Assembly (NCBI RefSeq): GCF_002197845.1 | Contig: NZ_NIDE01000019.1 | Location: 434,001-498,000, forward strand | DNA from: Fimbriiglobus ruber | Lineage (GTDB): Bacteria; Planctomycetota; Planctomycetia; Gemmatales; Gemmataceae | DNA length: 64,000 nt | Direction: 5' to 3' | Shown: one piece after another, positions 17,055 through 25,996 of the stretch | Numbering within the stretch: position 1 is the stretch's first letter | Layout: every line of letters begins with the position of its first letter | Program-made: the position numbers and the translations under genes | The notes under the pieces: model-generated | Told to the model about the DNA's origin: nothing | Seen by the model: only the letters and a program-made list of their open reading frames with translations | Databases searched by the model: none

Positions 17055-18080
17055 TTAGAAATCGCCCAGAATGCCGCCGCTGGCCCGGGTTCCGAACTCA
17101 CTCCACGTGGCGGGGCTGACCGAATTGCTGACGAACCGCACTGACCCGTCGCAGGCCACGACGTTAACCCCACCGGTGTGATAACTTCTGGCGGGAACGT
17201 GACCGTTTGTGAGGGTAGTATCGACACAATTTCCGCGAACCGCACTGTTCGGCGGAAGGGTATGATTGTAAAGCGAGGTCCACATGACGGCTCCCCGCCA
17301 GTACTCGTTTCCGAGGTAGCTAAATATCGTCCCCGAGGCGAGCCCGGTACACGCGGGCATGGTCGTTGGGTCGATGTTAAAGGTTCCCGTTACGTATTGC
17401 ACAATCAGGATGTTGGTAGCGCCGGTGGTGGTTGACGCGGTCCGCTTGATTTCCGACATCATAGCCGTGTTGCTGGTGCCGTCGGTGATGTCGGCGATCC
17501 GAGCTTTCCATCCTTCAATGACCGGGACTGGGCCAGACGACGGTGCGGTAAATGGAACGGGTAGGTACATCGAAAAAGCGCCGCCGACAGTACCATTCGA
17601 GGCGTTCGTTTGTAGCCCGCCGTTGAGAAAGTAGTTCGACGTACCACTATTCGCGCCAGTACTCAGCGCCTGCTGCAGCGTCGATATTTCTGATGGACAT
17701 TGGAAAGTTGGCACGATTTGGCTTTTGCAAGCGATGCCGTTGGCCGAATTGTCGCCGTTTAAGTTGTTGTTCGTGCCGGGGTTCAGTAGGGCCAATCCCT
17801 GGAGAGCCGACTGTTCGATGTAAGGAAGGAGGATGAGTTGGGCGGTGACCAGCCGCGGAAAAAGTTCGGCGGGCGGGAACGATCCGTTCGCGTTTTCGTA
17901 GTTGTGGACGGCCAAACCCAGTTGTTTGAGATTGTTGGAACATTTCGCGCGGGCGGCGGCTTCGCGCACTTTCTGAACGGCGGGAAGCAATAAACCAATC
18001 AGAATCGCAATAATCGCGATAACAACAAGTAACTCGATCAGGGTAAAACCCCGTGCGCGGCTGCGGACGGAAAGAACCAC
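17055..18080 (-). CDS. DUF1559 pseudopilin-like secreted protein
   Basis: 341 residues from GTG 18080, chosen because GAGG lies 6-7 bases upstream and because it places [16 protein letters not shown] at residues 11-26; the longer frame adds a Ser/Leu-rich stretch with no homology to pilins. The prepilin helix, [26 protein letters not shown], the [14 protein letters not shown] region and the C-terminal [18 protein letters not shown] segment identify DUF1559. It lies directly downstream of the sigma-54 activator gene on the same strand, with a sigma-54-like promoter between them, so regulation by that activator is plausible. A terminator follows. Confidence 0.9.
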   Translation of the reverse strand: MVLSVRSRARGFTLIELLVVIAIIAILIGLLLPAVQKVREAAARAKCSNNLKQLGLAVHNYENANGSFPPAELFPRLVTAQLILLPYIEQSALQGLALLNPGTNNNLNGDNSANGIACKSQIVPTFQCPSEISTLQQALSTGANSGTSNYFLNGGLQTNASNGTVGGAFSMYLPVPFTAPSSGPVPVIEGWKARIADITDGTSNTAMMSEIKRTASTTTGATNILIVQYVTGTFNIDPTTMPACTGLASGTIFSYLGNEYWRGAVMWTSLYNHTLPPNSAVRGNCVDTTLTNGHVPARSYHTGGVNVVACDGSVRFVSNSVSPATWSEFGTRASGGILGDF

Positions 18081-18132
18081 AAGGCACCTCGGCAAATGTC
18101 GTGGTGGGGAGAGTGAGCTGAGAAGAGATGAA

Positions 18133-18148
18133 TGCAGGCGGCGTACCA
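18133..18148 (-). promoter_or_regulatory. Candidate sigma-54 promoter of DUF1559 gene
   Basis: Minus-strand sequence TGGTACGCCGCCTGCA agrees with the sigma-54 consensus at 10 of 12 informative positions, including GG and GC at the correct spacing. The predicted RNA start is near 18122, giving a leader of about 42 bases before the GTG at 18080. The adjacent upstream gene encodes a sigma-54 activator. Confidence 0.45.
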
Positions 18149-18298
18149 ACCCGAGGTGATCCCGAAAAACACACGATTCCCACTTCATATTTGTGAAACG
18201 GTGTGTTTGTCGTGTGACTTACGTGATTGTCGTGCAGTCGAGAGAAGTCGTGGTCTGAAAGCGGATGTCGAATGGACTGTCGATAAGTCGAAATGTCG

Positions 18299-19945
18299 TC
18301 AGGATTGTGTCGAAAAATCGGCGCCGTGGCTATCTCGTCGTATGACCCCTAATTTTTTCATCCGCGATAGCAGGGTCGTTCGCTTGAGCCCCAGTCGGGC
18401 CGCCGCCCCGTTCGAGCCGCCGACTACCCAGCGGCATTCTTCCAGAGTGCGCTCGATAATCGCTTTTTCTCTCTCCTTCAACGTCGGATGTTGAGGTGAT
18501 AACGGTGGCGGTACGGTCGGCGTCGGCGCCGGGTGCGGTGCCAGGTGAACCGGCGGGAGGCGGAGTTCCCGACCCGTACTCAGGATGACGGCCCGTTCGA
18601 TGAGGTGTTCCAATTCGCGGATGTTACCCGGCCACGAGTATTGCTCCAGCGCGGCCATCGACGCCGCGGGGATCAAATCGATGGTCTTGCCGAGGCGACG
18701 GGCGAACAGGCTGACGAAGTGACGGACCAGAGTGGGAATGTCCTCGCGGCGCTCCCGGAGCGGCGGGATGTGAATGGGAAAAACGTGTAGCCGGTAGTAG
18801 AGATCGGAGCGAAATTTTCCGTCGGCGACCATGGCCGCCAGGTTTTGGTGCGTGGCCGTCACCAGACGCACGTCAACCTTGATGGTCTTTCCGCTACCCA
18901 ACCGCTCAAATTCCTGCTCCTGGAGTACGCGGAGCAGTTTCGGCTGAAGTTCCTGGGGGATGTCGCCGACTTCGTCCAGAAACAACGTTCCCTTGTCTGC
19001 CAACTCGAACCGGCCGACCCGCCGCTCGACGGCCCCGGTGAACGCCCCCTTCTCGTGCCCGAACAGTTCGCTCTCCAGGAGCCCGGTCGGGATGGCGGCA
19101 CAGTTCAGTTTCACGAACGTGCGGTCTTTCCGGCGGCTGCGATTGTGGACCGCCCGGGCGATTAATTCCTTGCCCGTTCCCGTCTCGCCGGTAATGAGGA
19201 CGGCCGAATCGGTCGGGGCGACGACGTCGACCTGCCGGAGGACGTCGCGCACGACCGCTCCGTCGCCCACGACCTCGTGCATTCGTCGGTCGGTCCGAAT
19301 TTCCTCTTCCAGGTATAGCTTTTCGGCCGCGAGCCGGGCGTTCGCCTGCTCCAGTTCCCGCCGGGTCAACGCGCCTTCGACGGCGAGCGCCACGAGCCGG
19401 CCGATCAGTGAAACGAAGTCCAAGTCCTCCGGGGTCGGCGCGACGGCCGAATAACTCGTAAAGCCCATCGCCCCGAGTTTCCTGCGCGGGGTCGTGAGCG
19501 GGACAAAGCAAGCAGCCCGGACGCCTTGCCGCGCGAACGCTTTGCGAAGTGTCGGGAAACGTTTGTCGAGGTCTCCCGAGTTAACATCCAACCACAGCGG
19601 CGCCTGGGCCTCCCACACGAACGCGGTCGGGGATTCGGTCGACGGCAGTTCGGTCGGCGTGTCGGCCGGATTCGGCCGCGCTCCCCCCCCGATAGGCTCG
19701 AGAAACTGGAGTTTGGCCGATTGGGAGTTCGAGTCGATGAGCGCGAAACTCAGGTAGCCGACGGGCAAATGGCCGTGGAGAGTCTTGGCCAGATCCCGGA
19801 GCAAAACTGCGAGATCGGTGTGGGCCGCGATCGCCTGGGCGACCAAGAGGAGAATACCCGGCCGCTCAACGACCGGCGACGTGAGGAGTCCGGGCAGTTG
19901 TTCGTTCGACGCGAGATCAGCCCGAGAGACGGAACGCGAGTTCAT
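18299..19945 (-). CDS. Sigma-54-dependent transcriptional activator with GAF domain
   Basis: 548 residues, ATG 19945. Residues of about 28-185 form a GAF-type sensory domain (LLLVAQAIAAHTDLAVLL ... ACFVPLTTPRRKLGAMGF). A central AAA+ domain follows: Walker A GETGTGKELIARAVH near 245, the sigma-54-contacting loop GAFTGA near 295, Walker B GTLFLDEVGD, and RFRSDLYYRLHVFPIHIPPLRERREDI in variant form. The C-terminus carries a Fis-type helix-turn-helix (GAAARLGLKRTTLLSRMKKLG). There is no receiver domain, so it senses a small ligand or redox state through GAF rather than a histidine kinase. It opens sigma-54 promoters; candidate sites lie just downstream and in the muropeptide operon. Confidence 0.93.
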   Translation of the reverse strand: MNSRSVSRADLASNEQLPGLLTSPVVERPGILLLVAQAIAAHTDLAVLLRDLAKTLHGHLPVGYLSFALIDSNSQSAKLQFLEPIGGGARPNPADTPTELPSTESPTAFVWEAQAPLWLDVNSGDLDKRFPTLRKAFARQGVRAACFVPLTTPRRKLGAMGFTSYSAVAPTPEDLDFVSLIGRLVALAVEGALTRRELEQANARLAAEKLYLEEEIRTDRRMHEVVGDGAVVRDVLRQVDVVAPTDSAVLITGETGTGKELIARAVHNRSRRKDRTFVKLNCAAIPTGLLESELFGHEKGAFTGAVERRVGRFELADKGTLFLDEVGDIPQELQPKLLRVLQEQEFERLGSGKTIKVDVRLVTATHQNLAAMVADGKFRSDLYYRLHVFPIHIPPLRERREDIPTLVRHFVSLFARRLGKTIDLIPAASMAALEQYSWPGNIRELEHLIERAVILSTGRELRLPPVHLAPHPAPTPTVPPPLSPQHPTLKEREKAIIERTLEECRWVVGGSNGAAARLGLKRTTLLSRMKKLGVIRRDSHGADFSTQS

Positions 19946-20134
19946 AACCGATCTTCAGCGAACAAAAGGCGAACCGCATGTCCGACACGCGAGGCGGCTC
20001 CATTATTGGCCGTGGATGTCGGAATTGTACAGCATGACTGATCCGAATGATCACAATCCGTCCGTAGAATTCGGACGGCGTGAGCTGCTTTGAAAACGCG
20101 GCCCTCGTGCTTTCCGCAGCTTCCCGTCGCGGAA

Positions 20135-21751
20135 TCATTCCGTCAGGGCTTCCCGCCTGGGGCTACTCAAATGCCTTGCCCAGTGATCGTCGTCCCGCTT
20201 CGGGAAGTCGCTCCGGAAGTGGGTGCCGCGGGATTCCTCGCGGCGGGCGGCCGCGTCCAGCATTAGCCGCGCGACGGTGAGGAGGTTCTGCAGTTCCCAG
20301 CCCGCACGGGTGTCGAATTCGCGAGCGAGAACGTACCGGCACCAAAACTTCACGTCCTGCGTGGCCTCGTCGAGGCGGCCCTTTTCCCGGACGATCCCCA
20401 TCTTGCGGACCATGAGTCCCCGGAGCGCGTTCGTCACGTCGGCCACGTCGAGGTGCCCGCCCGGGTCGTCGGTCACAGTCGCGGACCGCAGTAGCGGGGC
20501 GCGAAATGAGTCGGGCATCCGCCGGGATGCTTCAGCCGCCCCGCGACCGCAGACCGCGCCGAACACCAGCCCTTCGAGCAGGCTGTTGGACGCAAGGCGG
20601 TTGGCCCCGTGCAACCCGCTCGACGTCACTTCACCAGCGGCCCATAGGTTCGGCAAGGTCGTCCGCCCGTGGGAATCGACGGTGACGCCGCCGACCATGT
20701 AGTGGGCGCCGGGGCGGACGGGGACTTTGTCCTTTGTGATGTCCAGTCCGAACTGCCGGCAGACCCGACTGATTCCGGGAAATCGGGTCGAGACGAGAGC
20801 CGGGTCGAGGTGCGAAAGGTCGAGGTAGACGTTGGGGTGCTGGGTCCGTTCCATCGTGCGAAAGATCGCGCGGGAGACGACGTCCCGGGGAGCCAGCTCC
20901 GCGCGGGGGTCGTCTTTGAGCATGAAGCGCTCGCCGTGAACGTCCCGTAAGTAAGCTCCTTCGCCGCGGACCGCTTCGGAAATCAGATACCGAGCCGAGC
21001 CTGCCACGTAGAGTACGGTCGGGTGAAACTGCATGAACTCCATGTCTCGCAGTTCCGCCCCGGCCCGGTACGCGGCGGCCATCCCGTCGCCGGTCGCGAC
21101 CGGGGGGTTGGTCGTCTCCCGGTAAACCATTCCGCACCCGCCGGACGCCAGGATGACCTGTTTCGCCCAGACCAGAATTTTGCCGACCCCCGGCCGCCAA
21201 ACCACGGCACCCACGCAGGCGCCGTTGTCCGTGAGTAAGTCGATAGTAAAAGTATCGTCCCAGAGAACGACGTTTGGGGCCGTTTGGGCGCGGGCGATGA
21301 CCGCCCGCATCACTTCGTGACCGGTGGCGTCGCCGAGCGCGTGTACGATCCGCCGGTGGCTGTGTCCGCCCTCGCGGGTCAAGGCGAGCGTGCCGTTTTC
21401 CAGATCGAAGTGGGTGTCCCAGTTCACCAGAAGGTCGATCTGCGTCGGGCCTTCGCGGACGACCAACTCGACGACCTCCCGGTCGCACAACCCGTCGCCG
21501 GCAACCATTGTGTCTTCGACGTGGTTCTCGAACCGGTCTTCCGGCGACCGGACGCCCGCGATCCCGCCCTGGGCGTACGCGCTATTACTTTCGGTGATCC
21601 GGTCTTTGGTGGCGACGAGTACCGACAGATCCTGGGGAATTTCGAGCGCGGCACGGAGGCCGGCAATTCCCGCCCCGATGACCAAAACGTCGGTAAACTG
21701 ATGGAGGGAACGCCTGGCGTCGAATCGAACGAGATAGCGGTTGAACGGCAT
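20135..21751 (-). CDS. nadB: L-aspartate oxidase
   Basis: 538 residues, ATG 21751, the usual length for NadB. It oxidises L-aspartate to iminoaspartate with FAD in the cytoplasm, the first step of de novo NAD synthesis, before NadA. Visible features are the FAD-binding start DVLVIGAGIAGLRAALE, the SNSAYAQGGIAG loop, EGGHSHRRIVHALGDATGHEVMRAV, SGGCGMVYRETTNPPVATGDG, the substrate-site histidine region MQFHPTVLY, and the second FAD motif LWAAGEVTSSGLHGANRLASNSLLEGLVFG. A C-terminal helical domain is complete. No nadA or nadC is adjacent. It is divergent from the 1150-residue protein gene. Confidence 0.95.
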   Translation of the reverse strand: MPFNRYLVRFDARRSLHQFTDVLVIGAGIAGLRAALEIPQDLSVLVATKDRITESNSAYAQGGIAGVRSPEDRFENHVEDTMVAGDGLCDREVVELVVREGPTQIDLLVNWDTHFDLENGTLALTREGGHSHRRIVHALGDATGHEVMRAVIARAQTAPNVVLWDDTFTIDLLTDNGACVGAVVWRPGVGKILVWAKQVILASGGCGMVYRETTNPPVATGDGMAAAYRAGAELRDMEFMQFHPTVLYVAGSARYLISEAVRGEGAYLRDVHGERFMLKDDPRAELAPRDVVSRAIFRTMERTQHPNVYLDLSHLDPALVSTRFPGISRVCRQFGLDITKDKVPVRPGAHYMVGGVTVDSHGRTTLPNLWAAGEVTSSGLHGANRLASNSLLEGLVFGAVCGRGAAEASRRMPDSFRAPLLRSATVTDDPGGHLDVADVTNALRGLMVRKMGIVREKGRLDEATQDVKFWCRYVLAREFDTRAGWELQNLLTVARLMLDAAARREESRGTHFRSDFPKRDDDHWARHLSSPRREALTE

Positions 21752-21997
21752 GGCGGAAACCGATTGGTCGACAGAACTACTTCAAGAACTCATAATTAGT
21801 GTAGGCGCGAGTAGAGGTGCGGAAGGAAAACCGGGCTCGGGAGCAGTCGAATAATTCCGGTGTGCCGGAACAGGCGGTCAGGCTTCCGCCATTGGATTGA
21901 AAAGAATTCGACGCGTCGTGCCGGGTTCACGATGAGAAGTTGCGTGCTATTCTCGTTTAGATAAAAAAGTTCCGAACCATGACGCCAACGGGCCTTC

Positions 21998-24900
21998 ATG
22001 CCCGCACTTTGCTTTCCCAATTCCGACGCCTTGCGGCTCGCTCTCGCGTCCGGGATCATCCCTCCGGAAGTGGCCCGGGAAGCGGTTCGCGCCGCGGTCG
22101 ACGAGAACGGCCGCGTCTGGGTCGAGATGCCGGACGATTTTCCGAGAGACTCGTCTTCCGCGCTCACCCGGATCGGCGTGACCCTGCACGGCCCCGGGAC
22201 TGGCCCGGCCGCCCGGGACTACACCCACTGGGCCGAACTCCTCCCGCTCCGGTCCCACCCCGCGATCGACTTTCGGGGTGAGGTACTCGTCGACGTACCA
22301 GATTCGGCACTCGCGCGTCTGGTCGGCGAGATCCGGCGGGTCCGCCCCCAACCGATCGCCGTTCGCATGCTCCCGGAGACCGGCCGCGGGTGGATCCTCG
22401 TCCGCGATCCACCGCTGTACACGGTCCTCGGACTTTCGCCCGAGCCGACTGACTCGGGGTCCGAGGGGCGGGCGGAAGTCTTTTTCGAGCAGGCTCCGCG
22501 GGTCTGGGTTCTCGCCGGGTGGCATCACCCGCTCGATAGTCACCTCTCGGCCCCGGGCGGGACCGTGGCCCTCGTTCGCCCCGGCCAAGAGTGGGAGTAC
22601 GTACCCGACGAACCGTTTAACCTGGCACGCGACGGCTTCGCACTTTCCGCCGGGACACAGATCGGGCGAACCGATCCCGCCGCTACGGTGGTGTTGACTA
22701 CCAAACTTTCTCTGACGCGCACACAACAGACGTCGTCGGCTACGGAGTCCCTGTGGGTACTCCCGGGCGAGCCGGCCGAAACGCTGGCCGAACTCGCGCG
22801 CGATACCGACGAGCAGTTGCTCCGGCGGTTCCGGGCTTGCGTGTTAACGAGCCCGCAAGGAAAAGTCACCGTCGTCCGGGCGGCCGCCACCGGGAAGGGA
22901 TCGCCCCCCGTTCTCTCGGCCGCCACGCGCGGGTACGTTCCGCACACGGCGCTTTCCAATTTGTACCTTCAACCCGGCACGTGTTTGTCCCCGGCAGTTC
23001 GCCCCCAGGGGCTCGCCAAATTGTTGGGCCTCACGCCGGACCTGATCGCGTGGGCGACTCCCGAAGACGGCGGGCGGTTTGCCGTCCACCGCGCGCCGGT
23101 GGCGTCGTTCCGAGCGGTCGCCGACTGGGTCTCCTATCGCGTGCCGACGAACGTCTCACTGGCGGTCGCCTACCAGTCGGCGAATTACTGGCAGGCCCCG
23201 GCGTACGTTCTCGCCGCCGACAAGGCTCCTGCCGTTCCTTCGCCCGTGCCGGCAGTCCCCCCCGCGGGCGACGCCTTGAAAAAGGACGCCGCGTCGGGCG
23301 ACCGCGAGGGGTGGATCTCGCGGTCGCTCGGAAAACTCGCGGGGCGCCTGATGCCGGGGGCGTCGCCGGGACGGATCAAGAATTCAAAACGGCGGTCGAC
23401 TCCGGCGGTTTCGGACGCCGAGCCGTCGGGTCGGGTCGGGGAAAAGCTCGCGTCGACGCAAGCGCTGTTGCTCGGCAACGAGTGGTCCGCCCGGCGGACG
23501 GCCCTGGAGCAACGGGTGCTCACAGACCTCCCGCGGTTGCCGCCCGCCGAGCGGACGCGCGTGTGGGTCGAACTCGCGGAAGTCTACTCGGCCGTCGGAT
23601 ACCCGGCCGACGCCGCGGTTTGCTGGCTGAACGCGGTGTGGGACAGCGACCCGCCGCCCGTGCCCTGGGTCGACAACTGGCTCCGAGCGGAAGCCAAGAC
23701 GGCGCGCGTCGCGAAGGGCGGGCGCGAGCCGGAAGTCGTGTTCCGGGCGGCGCCGGTCGCGGCCGCCCGCGTCGCGGCGGCCCACCTCGTCTGGGCCGCG
23801 GGTCAACCGACGCAGCCCGCGGAGACGGTCGCCCACCTGCCTCGTTTCCTCGCGCTGCTCGGGGAATACGGGGCGGAGATCCCGGCCCGCGCGCTCTGGC
23901 TGGCCCGGATCGCGGCCGCCCGCCTCAGCGACGGGGACGCCCTCGGGTTGGCCCGCTGTCGCGACCAGGTATTTCGGCGGCTCGTGGAGAAGGGGCCGGG
24001 GCTCGACCTCGACGCCCCGTCGTTCTTACGCTTCCGCGGGGGCATCGGGGGTGACCGATTCGTGACCGCCCGCGACTGGCTCGCCCGTGCCCGCGAGCCG
24101 GTCCACCGGTGGATCGCGCGGTTCGCCCACACGGGTCGCTTGCAGTGGGCGGGCATCGACGCGGAGACCGAGTGTACCACCGCCTACGCCGACCTTCTAT
24201 TTGCGTGGGGCCTGAGTAAGCTCGGGGATCGCTCGCGGTCGCGCGAGATGGAGGCGTCCGCGGGAGCCGTTCTCTCGCGGGTCGGCGGGCCGTCCGCCGA
24301 CCCGATGGTTCACCGCGTTCTCCGCGCCGCGTTCGCCGACCGGATCGCCGCCGCTCAGGACGGACGACCGGATCGCCCCGGACTGCCGCTCGACGCCGCG
24401 GCCGATTTACTCCGGCTCGACGACCTCGGGCGGTATGCCGTCGAGAAGCTCCGCGCCCACTGCCGGATTCTCGAACCCGTCGACCTGATTAACCCGTACC
24501 GCAACCGCGACCTCGGCGGGTTCCTGGGCTCCGACGCACTCGGCGAACGACTCGCCCGGGTACTCGCCCGACCCGACCTGGCACCCGACCCGGGCGAGAT
24601 CCGCGGCTTGCTCGCGGACGCCGCGGCCGACCCGACGGCCTCCACCCTTCCGCGCGTGGTGTTCGTACTCGTCGAAACCGCTCCACGGCTCGACCCGCAA
24701 GTGTCGGCGGACGTACTCCCGCTCGTGCCCCGGGCGATCGAACTGACGCCCGAATGGGTCCGCGTCGCGGTGCAGACGACCGACCCCGCGGCCGTCACGA
24801 AACGGTTCGGGGCACGAATGATGACGGCCGCATGTCACGTCGCGGTCCTCGCCCACCTGCCCGACTCCTTCCGGCGGGCGGCCGACGCGGTCCTGATCGC

Positions 24901-25450
24901 GTGCGACACGCCCGGGTCGTCGTCCGTCCGGGCGGTCGAGCAGGTCGCGGGTCCATTCTTCCGCTGCCTCCGGCGGCTCGGCCTGCATTCGCACGCCAGC
25001 GAACTCCTCGGCCGACTGGACGAGGGGAACTCCCCCGGGCCGCGCGAACTCGGGCTCGCCGTCGGCTGGTTCGCCGCCGGGAACGAGGACGCCGGGAACC
25101 GAACGCTCAACGCGGCCCGCGACCGCCTGTTCGTGTCCGGCGTGCCGGACGACCGCGAGCGGACCGCCCTCGCACTGGCGTACGCCGTCGCGACCGGGCA
25201 CGCGCCGCCGCGGATCGCCCTCGGCCGTCTCGAAGAACTTTTCCTGCGGCTCGACATCATTTCGGCCCACGGGGCCACTAACCGCTACTTCACCCTCAAG
25301 CCGCTCGAACTCATCGACACGGTCATCCGCGCGGTCGTGAGCGACGACTTCTGTCTCGGCCCCGGCGTGCGCGGGTGGCTGGACGACGACGAATTCCTTA
25401 TCCGCCGCCGGGTCACGCGCGACTTGGCGGCCGTTCTCGGGGAACAGTGA
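21998..25450 (+). CDS. Large two-part protein, candidate component of a MoxR ternary system
   Basis: 1150 residues, ATG 21998. Residues 1-400 are beta-rich and contain RVWVLAGWHHPLDSHL and VALVRPGQEWEYVPDEPF, a pattern I associate with the bpX-type domains of MoxR-vWA-beta-propeller systems described by comparative genomics; this recall is not verified. Residues of about 405-480 are a Pro/Ala/Ser-rich, charged linker. Residues 480-1150 are almost wholly helical with Arg/Ala/Leu repeats (ARALWLARIAAARLSDGDALGLAR; LDAPSFLRFRG), resembling an alpha-solenoid. No enzyme motif, signal peptide or membrane segment was seen. A MoxR ATPase gene follows on the same strand after 546 bp. Likely a cytoplasmic scaffold or client-recognition protein for that ATPase; otherwise unknown. 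Confidence 0.6.
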   Translation: MPALCFPNSDALRLALASGIIPPEVAREAVRAAVDENGRVWVEMPDDFPRDSSSALTRIGVTLHGPGTGPAARDYTHWAELLPLRSHPAIDFRGEVLVDVPDSALARLVGEIRRVRPQPIAVRMLPETGRGWILVRDPPLYTVLGLSPEPTDSGSEGRAEVFFEQAPRVWVLAGWHHPLDSHLSAPGGTVALVRPGQEWEYVPDEPFNLARDGFALSAGTQIGRTDPAATVVLTTKLSLTRTQQTSSATESLWVLPGEPAETLAELARDTDEQLLRRFRACVLTSPQGKVTVVRAAATGKGSPPVLSAATRGYVPHTALSNLYLQPGTCLSPAVRPQGLAKLLGLTPDLIAWATPEDGGRFAVHRAPVASFRAVADWVSYRVPTNVSLAVAYQSANYWQAPAYVLAADKAPAVPSPVPAVPPAGDALKKDAASGDREGWISRSLGKLAGRLMPGASPGRIKNSKRRSTPAVSDAEPSGRVGEKLASTQALLLGNEWSARRTALEQRVLTDLPRLPPAERTRVWVELAEVYSAVGYPADAAVCWLNAVWDSDPPPVPWVDNWLRAEAKTARVAKGGREPEVVFRAAPVAAARVAAAHLVWAAGQPTQPAETVAHLPRFLALLGEYGAEIPARALWLARIAAARLSDGDALGLARCRDQVFRRLVEKGPGLDLDAPSFLRFRGGIGGDRFVTARDWLARAREPVHRWIARFAHTGRLQWAGIDAETECTTAYADLLFAWGLSKLGDRSRSREMEASAGAVLSRVGGPSADPMVHRVLRAAFADRIAAAQDGRPDRPGLPLDAAADLLRLDDLGRYAVEKLRAHCRILEPVDLINPYRNRDLGGFLGSDALGERLARVLARPDLAPDPGEIRGLLADAAADPTASTLPRVVFVLVETAPRLDPQVSADVLPLVPRAIELTPEWVRVAVQTTDPAAVTKRFGARMMTAACHVAVLAHLPDSFRRAADAVLIACDTPGSSSVRAVEQVAGPFFRCLRRLGLHSHASELLGRLDEGNSPGPRELGLAVGWFAAGNEDAGNRTLNAARDRLFVSGVPDDRERTALALAYAVATGHAPPRIALGRLEELFLRLDIISAHGATNRYFTLKPLELIDTVIRAVVSDDFCLGPGVRGWLDDDEFLIRRRVTRDLAAVLGEQ

Positions 25451-25522
25451 GGGACTTGCCCTCTGTCCTGCGATCGCGGCTGTCGTCGGCTGTCGGGTGG
25501 CTCGGGATTCCAGGGAGGGCGG

Positions 25523-25841
25523 CTTGGGGCTCGGCCCCAAACCCCGCCGGAGGGGTCGGACCCCTCCGGACCTCCTCACTTGCTCCCGACCCGCGGACGA
25601 ATCCCAGAGCGGATTCGTCCGCGGGTCGGGAGCAGGGGCCGGGGTTGATTGCGGCGGGAAGACATCGACGGTTCGCGAGGTGAGAAGACATCGACGGTTC
25701 GCTCGCTTCAAGTTTGGGCAACAAACGTCTCCGCGAGCGATCCGTGGGCCGATCCGCTTTGGGATCGGCCCACGGATCGGGAGCAGTGGGAGGTCCGGAG
25801 GGGTCCGACCCCTCCGGCGGGGTTTGGGGCCGAGCCCCAAG
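25523..25841. repeat. Composite inverted repeat with covarying hairpins
   Basis: Arms 25523-25575 and 25789-25841 are 53-bp exact reverse complements. Each arm contains two palindromes, TTGGGGC-TCG-GCCCCAA and CCGGAGGGGTC-G-GACCCCTCCGG. Just inside each arm is a long hairpin: 25582-25604 with 25611-25633 (23-bp perfect stem, loop CAGAGC) and 25738-25755 with 25762-25779 (18-bp perfect stem; loop CAAAGC when read in the same direction). Five stem pairs differ between the two hairpins and all five are compensated. No coding potential; it lies between the 1150-residue protein and MoxR genes. Confidence 0.85.
25658..25702. repeat. 19-bp direct repeat, two copies
   Basis: GAAGACATCGACGGTTCGC occurs at 25658-25676 and again at 25684-25702, a 26-bp step. 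It sits in the centre of the composite inverted repeat, between its two long hairpins. Confidence 0.85.
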
Positions 25842-25996
25842 ACATCACCCCACAAAAACCATCCACTTGACCAGACACCCAGGCATTCCTCCCCCGATCC
25901 CCCGAAGGAACAGTAGTCCCAGATTCCTTTCGCCGCGACGACTCCTTACAATTCCCACTCCTGATAACGTTCGGCCGCGCCGAGGTGTTCGTAAAC

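Noticed and set aside
25985-25996. GTG start for the MoxR gene
   Set aside because: The GTG overlaps the GAGG that would serve as its own Shine-Dalgarno sequence; ATG at 25997 fits better.
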